From: CATQGW01 sp965262235 | GTDB taxonomy: Bacteria > Chloroflexota > Dehalococcoidia > Bin125 | Direction: 5' to 3' | DNA length: 64,000 nt | Assembly (NCBI GenBank): GCA_965262235.1 | Contig: OZ253504.1 | Span: 2,170,001-2,234,000, forward strand | Shown here: positions 37,448 through 46,615 of the stretch, piece by piece | How the letters are laid out: each line of letters begins with the position of its first letter | Position numbering within the stretch: the stretch's first letter is position 1 | Program-made: the position numbers and the translations under genes | The notes under the pieces: generated by a model | Database searches by the model: none | What the model was told of the DNA's origin: nothing | The model's input: the letters and a program-made list of their open reading frames with translations, nothing else

Positions 37448-38694
37448 GTGAGGCGCCGCGTGGGCGGCGACCGTTCGAGCGGCCGCCGCTGCGGCGCGTG
37501 TTCGCGATCCGCGACTATCGGATCCTCTGGTCCGGCGCGCTGGCGATGATCATCGCCCAGCAGCTGCGCTTCATCGCGATCCCCCAGTGGCTGGTCGATG
37601 AGACCGGCGAGTTCACGCAGGTTGCGATCGTCGGCGCGATCCAGCTGCCGATCCAGATCGTGGCGGTGCTCTACGGCGGCGTGCTGGCCGATCGGCTCGA
37701 TCGGCGCTGGCTGATGGCCGGCTCCAACGTGATGGTGTTCGCGCTGTTGCTGCTGCTCGCGGCCATGGCGACGGCGGATGTGCTGAAGGTCTGGCACGCC
37801 TGGATCGTGCTGGCCGTGTTGGCCGCGCTGGCGGTGTTCGTGGCGCCGTCGCGCGCGGCGATCACGCCGCGGGTTGTGCCGCAGCGCTACCTCTCGGCCG
37901 CAGTGACGGTCGACGCCGGGACGCAGAACGGCGGCTGGATTTTGGGCACGGCGATATTCACGGTGATCGTCTCGTTCGCCGACGTCACCGCGGCGCTCTG
38001 GGCGGCCGCGGCCGCGGCCGCAGTTTCGGCCGTTATGCCGATGCTGATCCGCACGCCGGCGCGCGTGACCGGCGCATCGCTCGGCACGCTGGCCAGCGTG
38101 ATCGCGGGCGGTCGCTACGTGGCCCGCCATCCGATCCTGCCCGGCCTCTTCCTGCTCGATTGGGGCATCACGGTCGCCTCCTACTACCGCGAGATTCTGC
38201 CGGTGCTGGCGACTGGACTGTTCATGGCGGGGGCGAGCGCTGCCGGCGGCCTGGGGCTCGCCAACGCCGTCGGATCGGCCTGCGGGATGCTGCTCGCGCT
38301 GTTTCTCGTGCATGAGCGGGCGAAGGGGATGTTGGTGCTCGGCGCCTCGCTGGTCTACGCGGCGCTGCTGTTCGCGATGGGCGCGGCGCCGTGGCTCTGG
38401 CTGGGCATGATCGTGATCGCACTGCTGGGCGCGGCGGACGCGGTGACGGTGGCCGTGCGCCAGGCGACCGTACAGCTGACCACGCCCGACGAGATGCGCG
38501 GCCGGGCATTCTCATTCATGGTGCTGGCGGCGCAGACCGCGAACAACTTGGGCATCATCTGGGTCGGCTTCTGGGCCGGCTCGATCGGCGCGCCGAACGC
38601 GATGCTGCTGGGCGGCGTGATCGGGATGGTTGCGACGGTGTCGATCGCTCTGGTGTGGAAGTCAATCCGCACCTATCGCGCGCCGCTCACCTGA
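37444..38694 (+). CDS. MFS transporter
   Basis: 416 aa with about 10-12 membrane spans (for example LMAGSNVMVFALLLLLAAMA and LWLGMIVIALLGAADAVTVAV in part). It resembles the enterobactin-exporter-like MFS_3 proteins (YVLQRYLSA-type motif seen as VVPQRYLSAAVTVDAGTQNGG, GGVLADRLDRRWLM as loop 2-3 signature). Substrate unknown. GTG 37444 is chosen because it continues the family's N-terminal length and is overlapped by the stop of the leader ORF. It is divergent from the F420 oxidoreductase. Confidence 0.88.
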   Translation: MSEAPRGRRPFERPPLRRVFAIRDYRILWSGALAMIIAQQLRFIAIPQWLVDETGEFTQVAIVGAIQLPIQIVAVLYGGVLADRLDRRWLMAGSNVMVFALLLLLAAMATADVLKVWHAWIVLAVLAALAVFVAPSRAAITPRVVPQRYLSAAVTVDAGTQNGGWILGTAIFTVIVSFADVTAALWAAAAAAAVSAVMPMLIRTPARVTGASLGTLASVIAGGRYVARHPILPGLFLLDWGITVASYYREILPVLATGLFMAGASAAGGLGLANAVGSACGMLLALFLVHERAKGMLVLGASLVYAALLFAMGAAPWLWLGMIVIALLGAADAVTVAVRQATVQLTTPDEMRGRAFSFMVLAAQTANNLGIIWVGFWAGSIGAPNAMLLGGVIGMVATVSIALVWKSIRTYRAPLT

Positions 38695-38738
38695 GCGCTA
38701 CGCTCCCGCTGACACGCGATCTGCGTCTGGAGAGCAGG

Positions 38739-39428
38739 ATGACCACGACTGACACTTGCTTCGAGCCGGCGGTGTTCGACTTTCTGGCCGAGCTTGAGCT
38801 GAACAATCGACGCGACTGGTTCGCGCAGAATCGGGAGCGCTACGAGTCGGAGCTGCGCGAGCCGGCCTTCGAGCTGATCCGCGCGGTGCGTCCGCTGCTG
38901 CAGCAGATCTCGCCCTCGATCACCGCCCGCGACACGAAGGTCGGCGGCTCGCTGATGCGCGTCTTCCGCGACTTACGTTTCTCGCCCGACAAGACGCCAT
39001 ACAAGACCAACATCGGCATCCAGTTCCGCCATCGCGCCGGCAAGGATGTCCACGCGCCCAGCTACTACGTGCACATCGCGCTCGACGAGTGCTTCTTCGG
39101 CGCCGGCAGCTGGACGCCGGACCGCGACGCGCTGGCGCTCTACCGCGACGCGATCGCGGAGCGCGGCGCGGAGTGGCAGACGCTGACCGAGCGCTACACC
39201 CGCGACGGCTGGCGGATCGGTGGCGACAAGCTGAAGCGTCCGCCGCGTGGCTGGGACAAAGAGCACCCGATGATCGAGGAGATCAAGCGCAAGCAGTTCA
39301 TCGCCGTGCGCGACTTCGAGCAGGAAGACGTGCTGGCCCCCGACTTCCCCGAGCAGATCGCGGAGTGGTGCCGCGAGAGCCAGCCGCTAATGGCCTTCCT
39401 CTGCAAGGCCGCCCGGCTGGAGTTCTGA
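38739..39428 (+). CDS. DUF2461 (TIGR02453) family protein
   Basis: 229 aa, the usual DUF2461 length. Family blocks: FLAELELNNRRDWFAQNRERYE (in part), GSLMRVFRDLRFSPDKTPYKTN (in part), GAGSWTPDRDALALYRDAI and LKRPPRGWDKEHPMIEEIKRK (in part). No biochemical function is known. GGAGAGCAGG just before ATG 38739 provides a ribosome site. It lies 44 nt after the MFS stop. Confidence 0.9.
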   Translation: MTTTDTCFEPAVFDFLAELELNNRRDWFAQNRERYESELREPAFELIRAVRPLLQQISPSITARDTKVGGSLMRVFRDLRFSPDKTPYKTNIGIQFRHRAGKDVHAPSYYVHIALDECFFGAGSWTPDRDALALYRDAIAERGAEWQTLTERYTRDGWRIGGDKLKRPPRGWDKEHPMIEEIKRKQFIAVRDFEQEDVLAPDFPEQIAEWCRESQPLMAFLCKAARLEF

Positions 39429-39510
39429 TCTGGACCCTCTGATCGCCTTCGGCGACTCGGCGGCTTAGCCTGCGGAGACGAGCGACCGATCAGCCGACTA
39501 GGGGGAACCG

Positions 39511-39996
39511 ATGCCTGAGAACGATCCTGCACCTTCGAACATGCCGCCGGTTGCGCCGGAGCTGGAAGGCGCCCCGGTGGCGCCGCCCGCCGACGGCCGC
39601 TTCATCGTCAAGGCCACCAGCGACGTGCCCGAGACGGTCGGTCGCAACATCCAGGCCCGGCGGATGTTCACCTCCGCGGAGGGGCGCTTCGAGAGCACCT
39701 TCGAGTTCGTGCTGTTTAATCGCCTGCCCGCCGGCGAGACGAACGTGCGCCACATCCACGAGAACATCGAGAAGGTCTACTACTTCCTGCGCGGCAACGC
39801 GGAGATCGACTGCGGGCCCTGGCGCACTTCGGCCGCCGCCGGCGACTTCCTGTTCTTTCCGGCGGACATCGCGCACCAGATCCGCAGCCTCGGTCCCGAG
39901 GACCTCGAATTCATCGTCTGCGCGGCGTCGACCACCGGCGCGGCGCGCGGCATGAGCGACGGCGGGCTGCTCGCCGAATCGGGGGATGACGCGTGA
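39511..39996 (+). CDS. Cupin domain protein
   Basis: 161 aa. The two cupin motifs are RHIHENIEKVYYFLRG (His-x-His and Glu) and GDFLFFPADIAHQIRS (the final His), which would bind one metal ion. N- and C-terminal tails are Pro/Ala rich. AGGGGG lies 6 nt before ATG 39511. The stop overlaps the Ldh gene (GTGA), so the cupin probably acts with it, as an isomerase or dioxygenase in carbohydrate or carboxylic acid use (inferred). Confidence 0.85.
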   Translation: MPENDPAPSNMPPVAPELEGAPVAPPADGRFIVKATSDVPETVGRNIQARRMFTSAEGRFESTFEFVLFNRLPAGETNVRHIHENIEKVYYFLRGNAEIDCGPWRTSAAAGDFLFFPADIAHQIRSLGPEDLEFIVCAASTTGAARGMSDGGLLAESGDDA

Positions 39997-41045
39997 CCGA
40001 CGCCGACGCCACCGAGGTTCTGCGGCTTGAGCCGCTGCGCACGTTTGGTACCGCGGTCTACGAGGCCTGCGGGGTGCCGGCCGATGACGCGGCGTTCACC
40101 GTCGACATTCAGCTCACCGCCGACCTGCGCGGGGTCGACACGCACGGCTTTCAGCGCTTGCCCTGGTACGCGGGGCATCTCCGCGAGGGTCGCTACAACG
40201 CCACGCCGAGCCTGGCCACCATCCATGAGACGCCCGTCTCGCTCGTCGTTGACGGCGACGGCGGGATCGGTCAGCTGGTCGTCGCGCGCACGATGGCGCG
40301 CACCATCACGAAGGCCCGGGAGACCGGTCTGGCGTTGGGCACGCTGCGCCGCTCGAACGATTGGGGCATGGGCGCGTTCTACCCGATGATGGCCGCCGCC
40401 GAGGGCTTCGTCTCGTTCTGCACGACGACGAGCCCGCCCTCGCTCGCGCCGTTCGGGGGCCGCACGCGGATGACGGGCAACAACCCGATGGCCTTCGCGG
40501 CGCCGCGCGCGTCGGGCCCGCCGATGGTGCTCGACATGGCGCTGACGCCGGTCGCGCTCGGGAAGGTGATGCGCGCCCGCGCCGAGGGTCGCGAGATTCC
40601 CGAGGAGTGGGGCTTCCAGGACCTCGAGGGCCAGCCCACCACCGATCCGGAGATCGGGATGGCCGGGGTCATTCCGGCGCTGGGCGCGGTCAGCGCCTAC
40701 AAGGGCACCGGCCTCAGCCTGTTCATGAACACGCTCGCCGGCGCGCTGCCAGGCGGCGACCACTCCGCCGATGTGGCGATTGGGCATCGCGGTCAGTTTC
40801 TGCTCGTGATCTCGCCGGATCTGTTCGGCGAGGCGGACGTGTTTGAAGCCGCGATCGACGAGATCTGGCGGCAGGTCAAGGCGACCGAACCGCTGCCCGG
40901 CGTCGCTGAAGTCCTCGCCCCCGGCGAGCAGGAGCAGCGCACCTTCGAGCAGCGCAGCGCCACCGGCGAAATCGTCTACCCCGCGTCAACCGTCCGCGAG
41001 CTCATGCAGCTATCAGAGGAGCTCGGCATCCCACTGGAGGCGTAG
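39993..41045 (+). CDS. Ldh family (malate/L-sulfolactate-type) oxidoreductase
   Basis: 350 aa NAD(P)-dependent dehydrogenase of the LDH2/MDH2 family, not Rossmann-type, with members acting on malate, lactate, ureidoglycolate or sulfolactate. ADLRGVDTHGFQRLPWY carries the conserved catalytic His (DTHG). Later blocks are GDGGIGQLV, TTTSPPSLAPFGGRTRMTGNNP (in part), MVLDMAL and YKGTGLSLFMNTLAGAL. Substrate cannot be read. GTG 39993 overlaps the cupin stop; its own stop overlaps the next start by one nt (TAGTG). Confidence 0.9.
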   Translation: MTDADATEVLRLEPLRTFGTAVYEACGVPADDAAFTVDIQLTADLRGVDTHGFQRLPWYAGHLREGRYNATPSLATIHETPVSLVVDGDGGIGQLVVARTMARTITKARETGLALGTLRRSNDWGMGAFYPMMAAAEGFVSFCTTTSPPSLAPFGGRTRMTGNNPMAFAAPRASGPPMVLDMALTPVALGKVMRARAEGREIPEEWGFQDLEGQPTTDPEIGMAGVIPALGAVSAYKGTGLSLFMNTLAGALPGGDHSADVAIGHRGQFLLVISPDLFGEADVFEAAIDEIWRQVKATEPLPGVAEVLAPGEQEQRTFEQRSATGEIVYPASTVRELMQLSEELGIPLEA

Positions 41046-42007
41046 TGCCTGGCTGGACGCGCCGCCGCTGGACATGGGCGGTGATCGCGGCGCTCGCGTT
41101 GGTGATCGTGATCCTCCAGGTGACCGGCGACGACGACGGTCAGGTTGCCGAGCCCAGCGAAGGCCCAGTGGCGCCACTGCAGGACGATCCGCCCCGCGAG
41201 CAGCCGGAGCCCGATACGCTGCCATTCGTGCAGGATGCCGTGCTGCTGGGTCGACTTCCGGTGGCCGAGGAGTCGGATGGCGGCGTCGACTACGACCGCG
41301 ACGCGTATCAGCCGGGCGGCTGGGGTGATGCCGACCGCGACGGCTGCAATACGCGCGAGGAGGTGCTGATCGCCGAGGCGCGGTCGATCACACAGGTCGA
41401 CCGGCACTGTCGGCCGATCGATGGGACGTGGTGGTCCTGGTACGACGAAGTCGAGCTCGATGATCCCGGTGAAGTACAGATCGACCACATGGTCCCGTTG
41501 CTGGAGGCGCACCAGTCGGGCGCATCGGAGTGGGCGTCCCCGCGGCGTGTGGACTTCGCGAACGACGTGGGTAGTCCGGCCTCGCTCGCGGCCGTCTCGG
41601 CATCGAGCAATCAGGACAAGAGCGCACAGGACCCCGCGGAATGGAAGCCTCCGTCGCGCGCAGCGTGGTGCCAGTACGCGCGTGATTGGACCACGGTCAA
41701 GCTGCGCTGGGGGCTGACCGCGGATCCTGCCGAAATCGTCGCGCTGCGCGAGATGCTGGCCACCTGCATCGACCCGCCGAGCTCTCGCCCCGCGGAGTTC
41801 CCGAATCGAGACATCGAGCGGATGACGAGCGGCGGCACGGGCGCGGGCGGGACTGGGTCCGGTGCAGACTCGACGGCGCGCGACGACGATTCCCGACGGT
41901 CTGGTGTGCGAGACCTGGACGGCAGGACTATCGTATGGCCAGCAGGCCACCCGGAAGGACGAAATCATGACCGACATCTTCTACTCGTGCGATTCCCACG
42001 TCGTTGA
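41045..42007 (+). CDS. Membrane-anchored HNH endonuclease family protein (DUF1524/GmrSD-like)
   Basis: 320 aa. One membrane span near the start (WAVIAALALVIVILQV, about 11-26) is followed by a Pro/Glu linker and a nuclease domain. Family phrases are YDRDAYQPGGWGDADRDGCNTREEVLI (in part), the metal site QIDHMVPLLEAHQSGASEW and NQDKSAQDPAEWKPP. The DHxVPL His and later Asn/Lys residues are the active centre. The final 60 residues are low-complexity and end 41 nt inside the next gene, so the last part may be frame-shifted relative to homologues. An exported role in DNA uptake or defence is possible. Confidence 0.85.
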   Translation: MPGWTRRRWTWAVIAALALVIVILQVTGDDDGQVAEPSEGPVAPLQDDPPREQPEPDTLPFVQDAVLLGRLPVAEESDGGVDYDRDAYQPGGWGDADRDGCNTREEVLIAEARSITQVDRHCRPIDGTWWSWYDEVELDDPGEVQIDHMVPLLEAHQSGASEWASPRRVDFANDVGSPASLAAVSASSNQDKSAQDPAEWKPPSRAAWCQYARDWTTVKLRWGLTADPAEIVALREMLATCIDPPSSRPAEFPNRDIERMTSGGTGAGGTGSGADSTARDDDSRRSGVRDLDGRTIVWPAGHPEGRNHDRHLLLVRFPRR

Positions 42008-43100
42008 GGGGCCCGAGGTATTCGACGGATTGGTTGACCGGTTTGGCGACCGCGCGCCCCGCGTGGTCGACCAGTGGAAGGGCCGCGACGCGGTCTTCGT
42101 CGCCTGGCCGAGCATCGACTTCGCGATGTCGGTCGGCCGCCTCGGGATCGCCGGCGCGAACCTCAACCTGCCCGAAACCAAGGAGAAGATCGCGCGCGGC
42201 TGGGACCTGATCAATCCCGGCGTCAAGGACCCCGTGGCGCGGCTCCGGGAGCAGGATCAGGACGGCATCGTCGGCGAGGTCATGTACCCCTCGATCAACA
42301 TGCTCACCTTCATGGTCGACGACGTTGAAGTCGTCGACGCCGTCTTCCAGCGCCACAACAACTGGATCCGCGACTACTGCTCGCACGCGCCGGAGCGGCT
42401 GATCGGCGTCGGCTGCATCACGCTGCGCGACATCGACATGGCCATCGCGGAGCTCAGGCGCTGTGCGCAGATGGGCATCAAGGGCGTGGCGATCCCCTGC
42501 ACGGCGCCCCTCGACAAGCCCTATTCGGACCCCTACTACGAACCCTTCTGGGAGGCCGCGGAGGACATCGGGCTGCCGCTCACGATGCACATCTTCTGCG
42601 GCTCCGAGCCCGGCATGAGCCTGCCCAAGGACTGGGACCAGGTGGTCTCTTACACGCTCGCCCACGCGGCGGCCTGGAACACGGTCTCGAATCTGGTCAC
42701 CTCAGGCGTCTGCGAGCGGCACCCAAAGCTGCGCTTCGTGATGGCCGAGTGGGAGACCGGCTGGATCGGGCACGTCCTGCAGCGCTGGGACCACGCCTAC
42801 TACCGCGCCCGCGCCGTCGACCAGACGCCCGAGCTGCCGATGCTGCCCACGGAGTACTTCCACCGTCAATTCACGGTGACCTTCGAAGATGACGACATCG
42901 GCGTGCGCACACGCAACGAGATCGGCATCGAGAATCTGGTCTGGGGCAACGACTACCCGCACCACGACGCAATCTGGCCCAACTCCCGTCGAATCCTGAG
43001 CGAGATCATGGAAGGCGTGTCCGAGGCAGACCAGGAAGCAATGGTCTGGGGCAACGTCCAAAAGCTCTACAACATCGACCGCTCCGCCCTGCCGGTCTGA
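41967..43100 (+). CDS. Amidohydrolase (ACMSD-like decarboxylase/hydrolase branch)
   Basis: 377 aa amidohydrolase-2 family TIM barrel. Features are SCDSHVVEGPEVF at the start (metal site, with the first His in CDSHV), LTMHIFCGSEPG (His), VWGNDYPHHDAIWPNSR (Asp and His) and YWSNRL-like VLQRWDHAYYRAR. Members include 2-amino-3-carboxymuconate semialdehyde decarboxylase; the SAR202/soil bacteria carry many of unknown substrate. AAGGA 8 nt before ATG 41967 is a good site. It overlaps the HNH gene by 41 nt and ends just before a perfect 12-bp hairpin. Confidence 0.9.
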   Translation: MTDIFYSCDSHVVEGPEVFDGLVDRFGDRAPRVVDQWKGRDAVFVAWPSIDFAMSVGRLGIAGANLNLPETKEKIARGWDLINPGVKDPVARLREQDQDGIVGEVMYPSINMLTFMVDDVEVVDAVFQRHNNWIRDYCSHAPERLIGVGCITLRDIDMAIAELRRCAQMGIKGVAIPCTAPLDKPYSDPYYEPFWEAAEDIGLPLTMHIFCGSEPGMSLPKDWDQVVSYTLAHAAAWNTVSNLVTSGVCERHPKLRFVMAEWETGWIGHVLQRWDHAYYRARAVDQTPELPMLPTEYFHRQFTVTFEDDDIGVRTRNEIGIENLVWGNDYPHHDAIWPNSRRILSEIMEGVSEADQEAMVWGNVQKLYNIDRSALPV

Positions 43101-43106
43101 GCATGA

Positions 43107-43133
43107 GCTCACGGTTTCACAGAAACCGTGAGC
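43107..43133 (+). terminator. Perfect 12-bp hairpin after the amidohydrolase gene
   Basis: GCTCACGGTTTC (43107-43118), a 3-nt loop ACA and GAAACCGTGAGC (43122-43133). No T tract follows, so it could be a terminator of mixed kind or the first operator copy of the Fic gene (see the repeat below). Confidence 0.45.
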
Positions 43134-43143
43134 AAACCAACAG
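43113..43143 (+). repeat. Operator-like direct repeat, copy 1
   Basis: GGTTTCACAGAAACCGTGAG and the following CAAACCAACAG. It matches 43201-43231 at 28 of 31 positions, 88 bp apart. Confidence 0.7.
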
Positions 43144-43193
43144 AACGCGATCTGTCGAGGCCGCCCTGCTGATCGATCTGTCTGCCCGCCCGT

Positions 43194-43199
43194 TACTAT
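43194..43199 (+). promoter_or_regulatory. -10 box of second Fic gene
   Basis: TACTAT immediately before repeat copy 2; the start would fall inside the operator. The leader to ATG 43250 is about 44 nt. No good -35. Confidence 0.45.
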
Positions 43200-43200
43200 T

Positions 43201-43231
43201 GGTTTCACAGAAACCGTGAACAAACCGATAG
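43201..43231 (+). repeat. Operator-like direct repeat, copy 2
   Basis: GGTTTCACAGAAACCGTGAA then CAAACCGATAG, with the inner inverted repeat GGTTTC-ACA-GAAACC and a wider GGTTT...AAACC pair. It abuts the -10 box, so a protein bound here would block the Fic/Mrr promoter. Confidence 0.6.
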
Positions 43232-43249
43232 ACGGGCGAATCCAGACTC

Positions 43250-44596
43250 ATGAAATTCCCCCTGACCGCGCCTCCGCTTGCCGGCCTGATGGCCGAATTC
43301 GCGGAGCTGGATGCGGCGCAACAAGTCGCCCTGTTCGCCGACGCTGCTCCACTTGACGAAAAGGACCGCTATCTCCCCTGGGATGAAGCGCGTCACCGGC
43401 AGCCGCCTGAAGGACTCAGCCCGCGGCTGAACTGGCTGCGGATGGTGATGCCGCGGCGGGGCGGGTCACAGACACTCCCGTTGCGCGGGCGTGGCGGCCA
43501 GCCGTTCTGGTTCTGCAACGTCAGCCCGTTGGTAGAGACCCTGCACATGCTCGATCAGGCGCAGCAGACGCACGTCTTGGCCAACGAGACCTTGATGACC
43601 AACGCGTTCCGCCGACTCTGGCTGCAACGCGGATTGATGGACGAAGCCATTCAATCCAGCCGGCTGGAAGGCGCGAACACCAGCCGCCAGATCGCTCAGG
43701 AGATGCTGCGCGATGGTCGCCCGCCGCGCGATCACGGCGAGCGAATGATCGCCAACAACTTCGCCGCGATGCAGACCGTCGAACAGTGGGCTGCTGAGGG
43801 CGAGCCTGTTGATCTTGAACACATCCTGCGCCTGCACCGCGTCGTCACGGCCGGGACAATGCACGATCAACGGGACTCAGGGCGGTTGCAGCAACCCGGC
43901 GAGGCCCGCGTTTACGTGGTCTCGGCCAGTCAGCGCATCGTCCACGAGCCGCCGCCGGCCGACGAGCTGCCCGAACGCGTGCAACGCCTCTGTGAGTTCG
44001 CCGAGGGCAAGTCCGACACCGGCTTCTTGCATCCCATCGTGCGCGCCATTCTGCTGCACTTCATGATCGGCTACGACCACCCGTTCGTTGACGGCAATGG
44101 ACGCACAGCCCGCGCATTGTTCTACTGGTCGCTGCTGCGCTCCGGCTGGTGGCTGGCGCCCTATCTGCCGATCTCGCACTTCCTCCTGCGCGCGCCGGCG
44201 CGGTACTCACGCGCGTATCAGCACGTCACCGCCGACGACAACGACGCCACCCACTTCATCCTGCACCAGCTCGACATCATGGAACGGGCCTTGGCTCAGC
44301 TCGACCGCGATCTACAGGAGCACGCCGCAGCCGCGCGCGATCTGGTCGAGCAGCTCGGCGACAGTGGCTTCGGCGAGCGTCAGCTCGCGATCCTGGACGC
44401 AGCGCTCAAGCAGCCCAACCGCATCTTCACCATCGCGCAGCAGCAGAACGAGCATCGGGTCTCCTACTGGGCCGCGCGGGCTGATCTCCAGGACCTCACG
44501 GAGCGCGGCTACCTCCTCCGAGAACGCTCAGGCAAGAAGTTCCTCTTCCGCCCCGCCCCCGATCTCGAAGAACGACTCGGCAAATCCACGCACTAG
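43250..44596 (+). CDS. Fic family protein (second), with inhibitory motif
   Basis: 448 aa. The Fic active loop is HPFVDGNGRTAR at 277-288; the inhibitory motif SSRLEG is at 136-141, so again class II. The N-terminal 100 residues (FAELDAAQQVALFADAAP) and a C-terminal helical domain with a likely winged helix (about 380-448, RIFTIAQQQNEHRVSYWAARADLQDL) differ from the first Fic gene; the two are not recent duplicates. Expected role is AMP or phosphate transfer to a target protein. It is preceded by two operator-like repeats and followed by Mrr (28 nt), likely one operon. Confidence 0.9.
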   Translation: MKFPLTAPPLAGLMAEFAELDAAQQVALFADAAPLDEKDRYLPWDEARHRQPPEGLSPRLNWLRMVMPRRGGSQTLPLRGRGGQPFWFCNVSPLVETLHMLDQAQQTHVLANETLMTNAFRRLWLQRGLMDEAIQSSRLEGANTSRQIAQEMLRDGRPPRDHGERMIANNFAAMQTVEQWAAEGEPVDLEHILRLHRVVTAGTMHDQRDSGRLQQPGEARVYVVSASQRIVHEPPPADELPERVQRLCEFAEGKSDTGFLHPIVRAILLHFMIGYDHPFVDGNGRTARALFYWSLLRSGWWLAPYLPISHFLLRAPARYSRAYQHVTADDNDATHFILHQLDIMERALAQLDRDLQEHAAAARDLVEQLGDSGFGERQLAILDAALKQPNRIFTIAQQQNEHRVSYWAARADLQDLTERGYLLRERSGKKFLFRPAPDLEERLGKSTH

Positions 44597-44624
44597 CCTG
44601 CTGACGCAGAACGAAGGGGTCTCA

Positions 44625-45512
44625 ATGGCAACGCGCCGCGAGCAAGCCGGTCTCCCCACGTATCCCGCGCTGCGGTGGGTCACACTCCAGTCAATGCGGG
44701 CGATTCCGCTTCCCGCGACGAACGACGAGATCAACGAGGCGGTCGCTGACGCGCTTGGCATGAGCGACGTTCAACGCGCTGTGATGCATGTCAATGGTCG
44801 CCAGACGGAGCTCGCTTATCGCGTCGCTTGGGCACGGACGGCATTGCGAGTCGCGGGTGCAGCGGACCTCGTGAGTCGCGCGCTTTGGACGCTGACCCCC
44901 GACGGGCGAACGATCTCGCCGGAAACAGTCACTCAACGCTATGACGTCCATCTCGCCGAGCGCGTTGCCGCACGCAAAGACTCGAACCCCGACACCACGA
45001 ACCCTGATCTCGCTGAGCCGCCGTCAGAGGTAGATGATCTTGACTGGCCTGAGCAACTGCTCAATCAGTTGATGAGCCTTTCGCCTTCGGGCTTTGAGCA
45101 GCTCGCGGCCAGCTTGCTCCGCTCAGCCGGCTTCGACGATGTTGATGTGACAGGCCGAAGCGGCGACGGCGGCATCGATGGCATCGGCACATACCGGCCA
45201 TCGGGTTTGATCTCGTTTCGCACGGCATTCCAGTGCAAGCGGTATCAGGGTTCCGTCGGCAGCGCTGCGGTTCGCGAGTTCCGCGGCTCGTTTGCCGGGC
45301 GCAGCGACCGCGGCATCATCGTGACCACCGGATCATTCACTTCCGGCGCGCAAGCTGAGGCGGCCCGTGACGGCGTGGGACCGATCGATCTGATCGACGG
45401 CGAAGCGCTCTGCGACCTCCTTAAGCAGTTTGAGCTTGGCGTCCGCGTAAAGACCCGCACAGTTGAAGACATTGACATCGACCAGGGCTACTTCGAAAGG
45501 CTCGAACGATGA
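44625..45512 (+). CDS. Mrr-family restriction endonuclease
   Basis: 295 aa. The Mrr_N winged-helix domain (about 10-110, LPTYPALRWV and WALTPDGRT-like ALWTLTPDGRTI) and the catalytic domain (about 150-285, LSPSGFEQLAASLLRSAGFDDVDV) are both clear. The PD-(D/E)xK core is GDGGIDGIG (Asp181, Asp185) with QCK at 203-205 and GIIVTTGSFTSGAQAEA. Mrr enzymes are type IV restriction enzymes cutting methylated DNA, or part of stress responses; no methylase is adjacent. GAAGGGG about 9 nt before ATG 44625. Its stop overlaps the next start by 4 nt (ATGA). Confidence 0.92.
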   Translation: MATRREQAGLPTYPALRWVTLQSMRAIPLPATNDEINEAVADALGMSDVQRAVMHVNGRQTELAYRVAWARTALRVAGAADLVSRALWTLTPDGRTISPETVTQRYDVHLAERVAARKDSNPDTTNPDLAEPPSEVDDLDWPEQLLNQLMSLSPSGFEQLAASLLRSAGFDDVDVTGRSGDGGIDGIGTYRPSGLISFRTAFQCKRYQGSVGSAAVREFRGSFAGRSDRGIIVTTGSFTSGAQAEAARDGVGPIDLIDGEALCDLLKQFELGVRVKTRTVEDIDIDQGYFERLER

Positions 45513-46615
45513 CCGACGAACTCAAAGTGGCCGTCGTGCCCGGCGACGACGCCGCGCCCGAAGCTGTCCACGCAGTCATGCACGTGCTCCACGCCATGGA
45601 GCTGCCGATCGCGTGGGAAGTCCTGCCCGATGGCGTCGAGATCGCGCGCGAGATGACCCGCCCCGAGGGCGAAGCGATGGTGATCGACGCTGCGAACCGC
45701 AGCGACACCGTCCTCTTCGGCTCCACCAGCGGACAGACGCCCGGCGTCGGCTACTTCCGCTGGGGCCGCCAGACCTACGCCAACGTGCGACCGATCAGAT
45801 GGCGACCCGGCTTCCGCTCGCCGCTGGCCGCGCCTGAGGGCATCGACTACGTGATCGTTCGCGAGAACCTGGAAGACCTCTACGCCGGCATCGAGGGCGA
45901 CCTGCGCGAGGTGGCCGAATCCGGCCTGGCCGACCGCCCGCGCTTCGGCGGCGTCTCCCGCACCCAGCTGCCCGGCGGCTTCGAGCACTTCAAGGACGCC
46001 GACGGCCGCTACGCGATCAAGTACTTCACCCGAGCCAACGTCGAACGCGTCGCCCACTTCGCCTGCCGACTCGCCCAGCGCCGACTCGAGCAGGGCTACC
46101 CCGGCAAGGTCACCTGCTCCGCCAAATACAACGTGCTCACCAAGACCGATGGCTGGTTCGTCGAGCTCGCCGGCGAGGTCGCTGCCGGCTACCCCGAGAT
46201 CGAATTCGAGACGTTCATCGCCGACGACTTCGCGCGTCGGCTCGTCGCCAGCCCGCACGACCTCGATGTCGTGCTGCTCCCCAACCTCTATGGAGACATC
46301 TTCTCCGACGAAGGCGCAGGCACGATCGGCGGGCTCGGCCTCGCCCCCTCAGGCTGCTTTGGCGACGACTGGGCCTACTTCGAGTCGGTGCACGGCACCG
46401 CGCCCGACATCGCCGGCCAGCACCGGATCAATCCGACGGCGACGATGCTCTCGGCCGCGATGATGCTGGACTACCTGGGTCTGAGCGAGCAGGGCGCGCA
46501 GCTCGAGCAGGCGATCGAGGCGACCTACGCCGCCGGCGACCGCCTGACTGTCGACCAGGGCGGCAGCGCCAGCACGGAGGACTTCGCCGCGGCGGTCATC
46601 GACGCTCTGGGCTGA
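45509..46615 (+). CDS. Isocitrate/isopropylmalate dehydrogenase family protein
   Basis: 368 aa beta-decarboxylating dehydrogenase. PGDDAAPEAV at the start, RENLEDLYAGIEGD, CSAKYNVLTKTDGWF, the metal-binding block NLYGDIFSDEGAGTIGGLGLAPSG (in part) and SVHGTAPDIAGQHRINPTATM (in part) are standard for NAD(P) isocitrate, isopropylmalate or tartrate dehydrogenases. The YxxREN residues and KYNVL differ from LeuB; homoisocitrate or isocitrate is likely, unproven. It overlaps mrr by 4 nt, an odd pairing of a metabolic and a nuclease gene. It ends one nucleotide before the selenocysteine tRNA on the opposite strand. Confidence 0.88.
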   Translation: MTDELKVAVVPGDDAAPEAVHAVMHVLHAMELPIAWEVLPDGVEIAREMTRPEGEAMVIDAANRSDTVLFGSTSGQTPGVGYFRWGRQTYANVRPIRWRPGFRSPLAAPEGIDYVIVRENLEDLYAGIEGDLREVAESGLADRPRFGGVSRTQLPGGFEHFKDADGRYAIKYFTRANVERVAHFACRLAQRRLEQGYPGKVTCSAKYNVLTKTDGWFVELAGEVAAGYPEIEFETFIADDFARRLVASPHDLDVVLLPNLYGDIFSDEGAGTIGGLGLAPSGCFGDDWAYFESVHGTAPDIAGQHRINPTATMLSAAMMLDYLGLSEQGAQLEQAIEATYAAGDRLTVDQGGSASTEDFAAAVIDALG

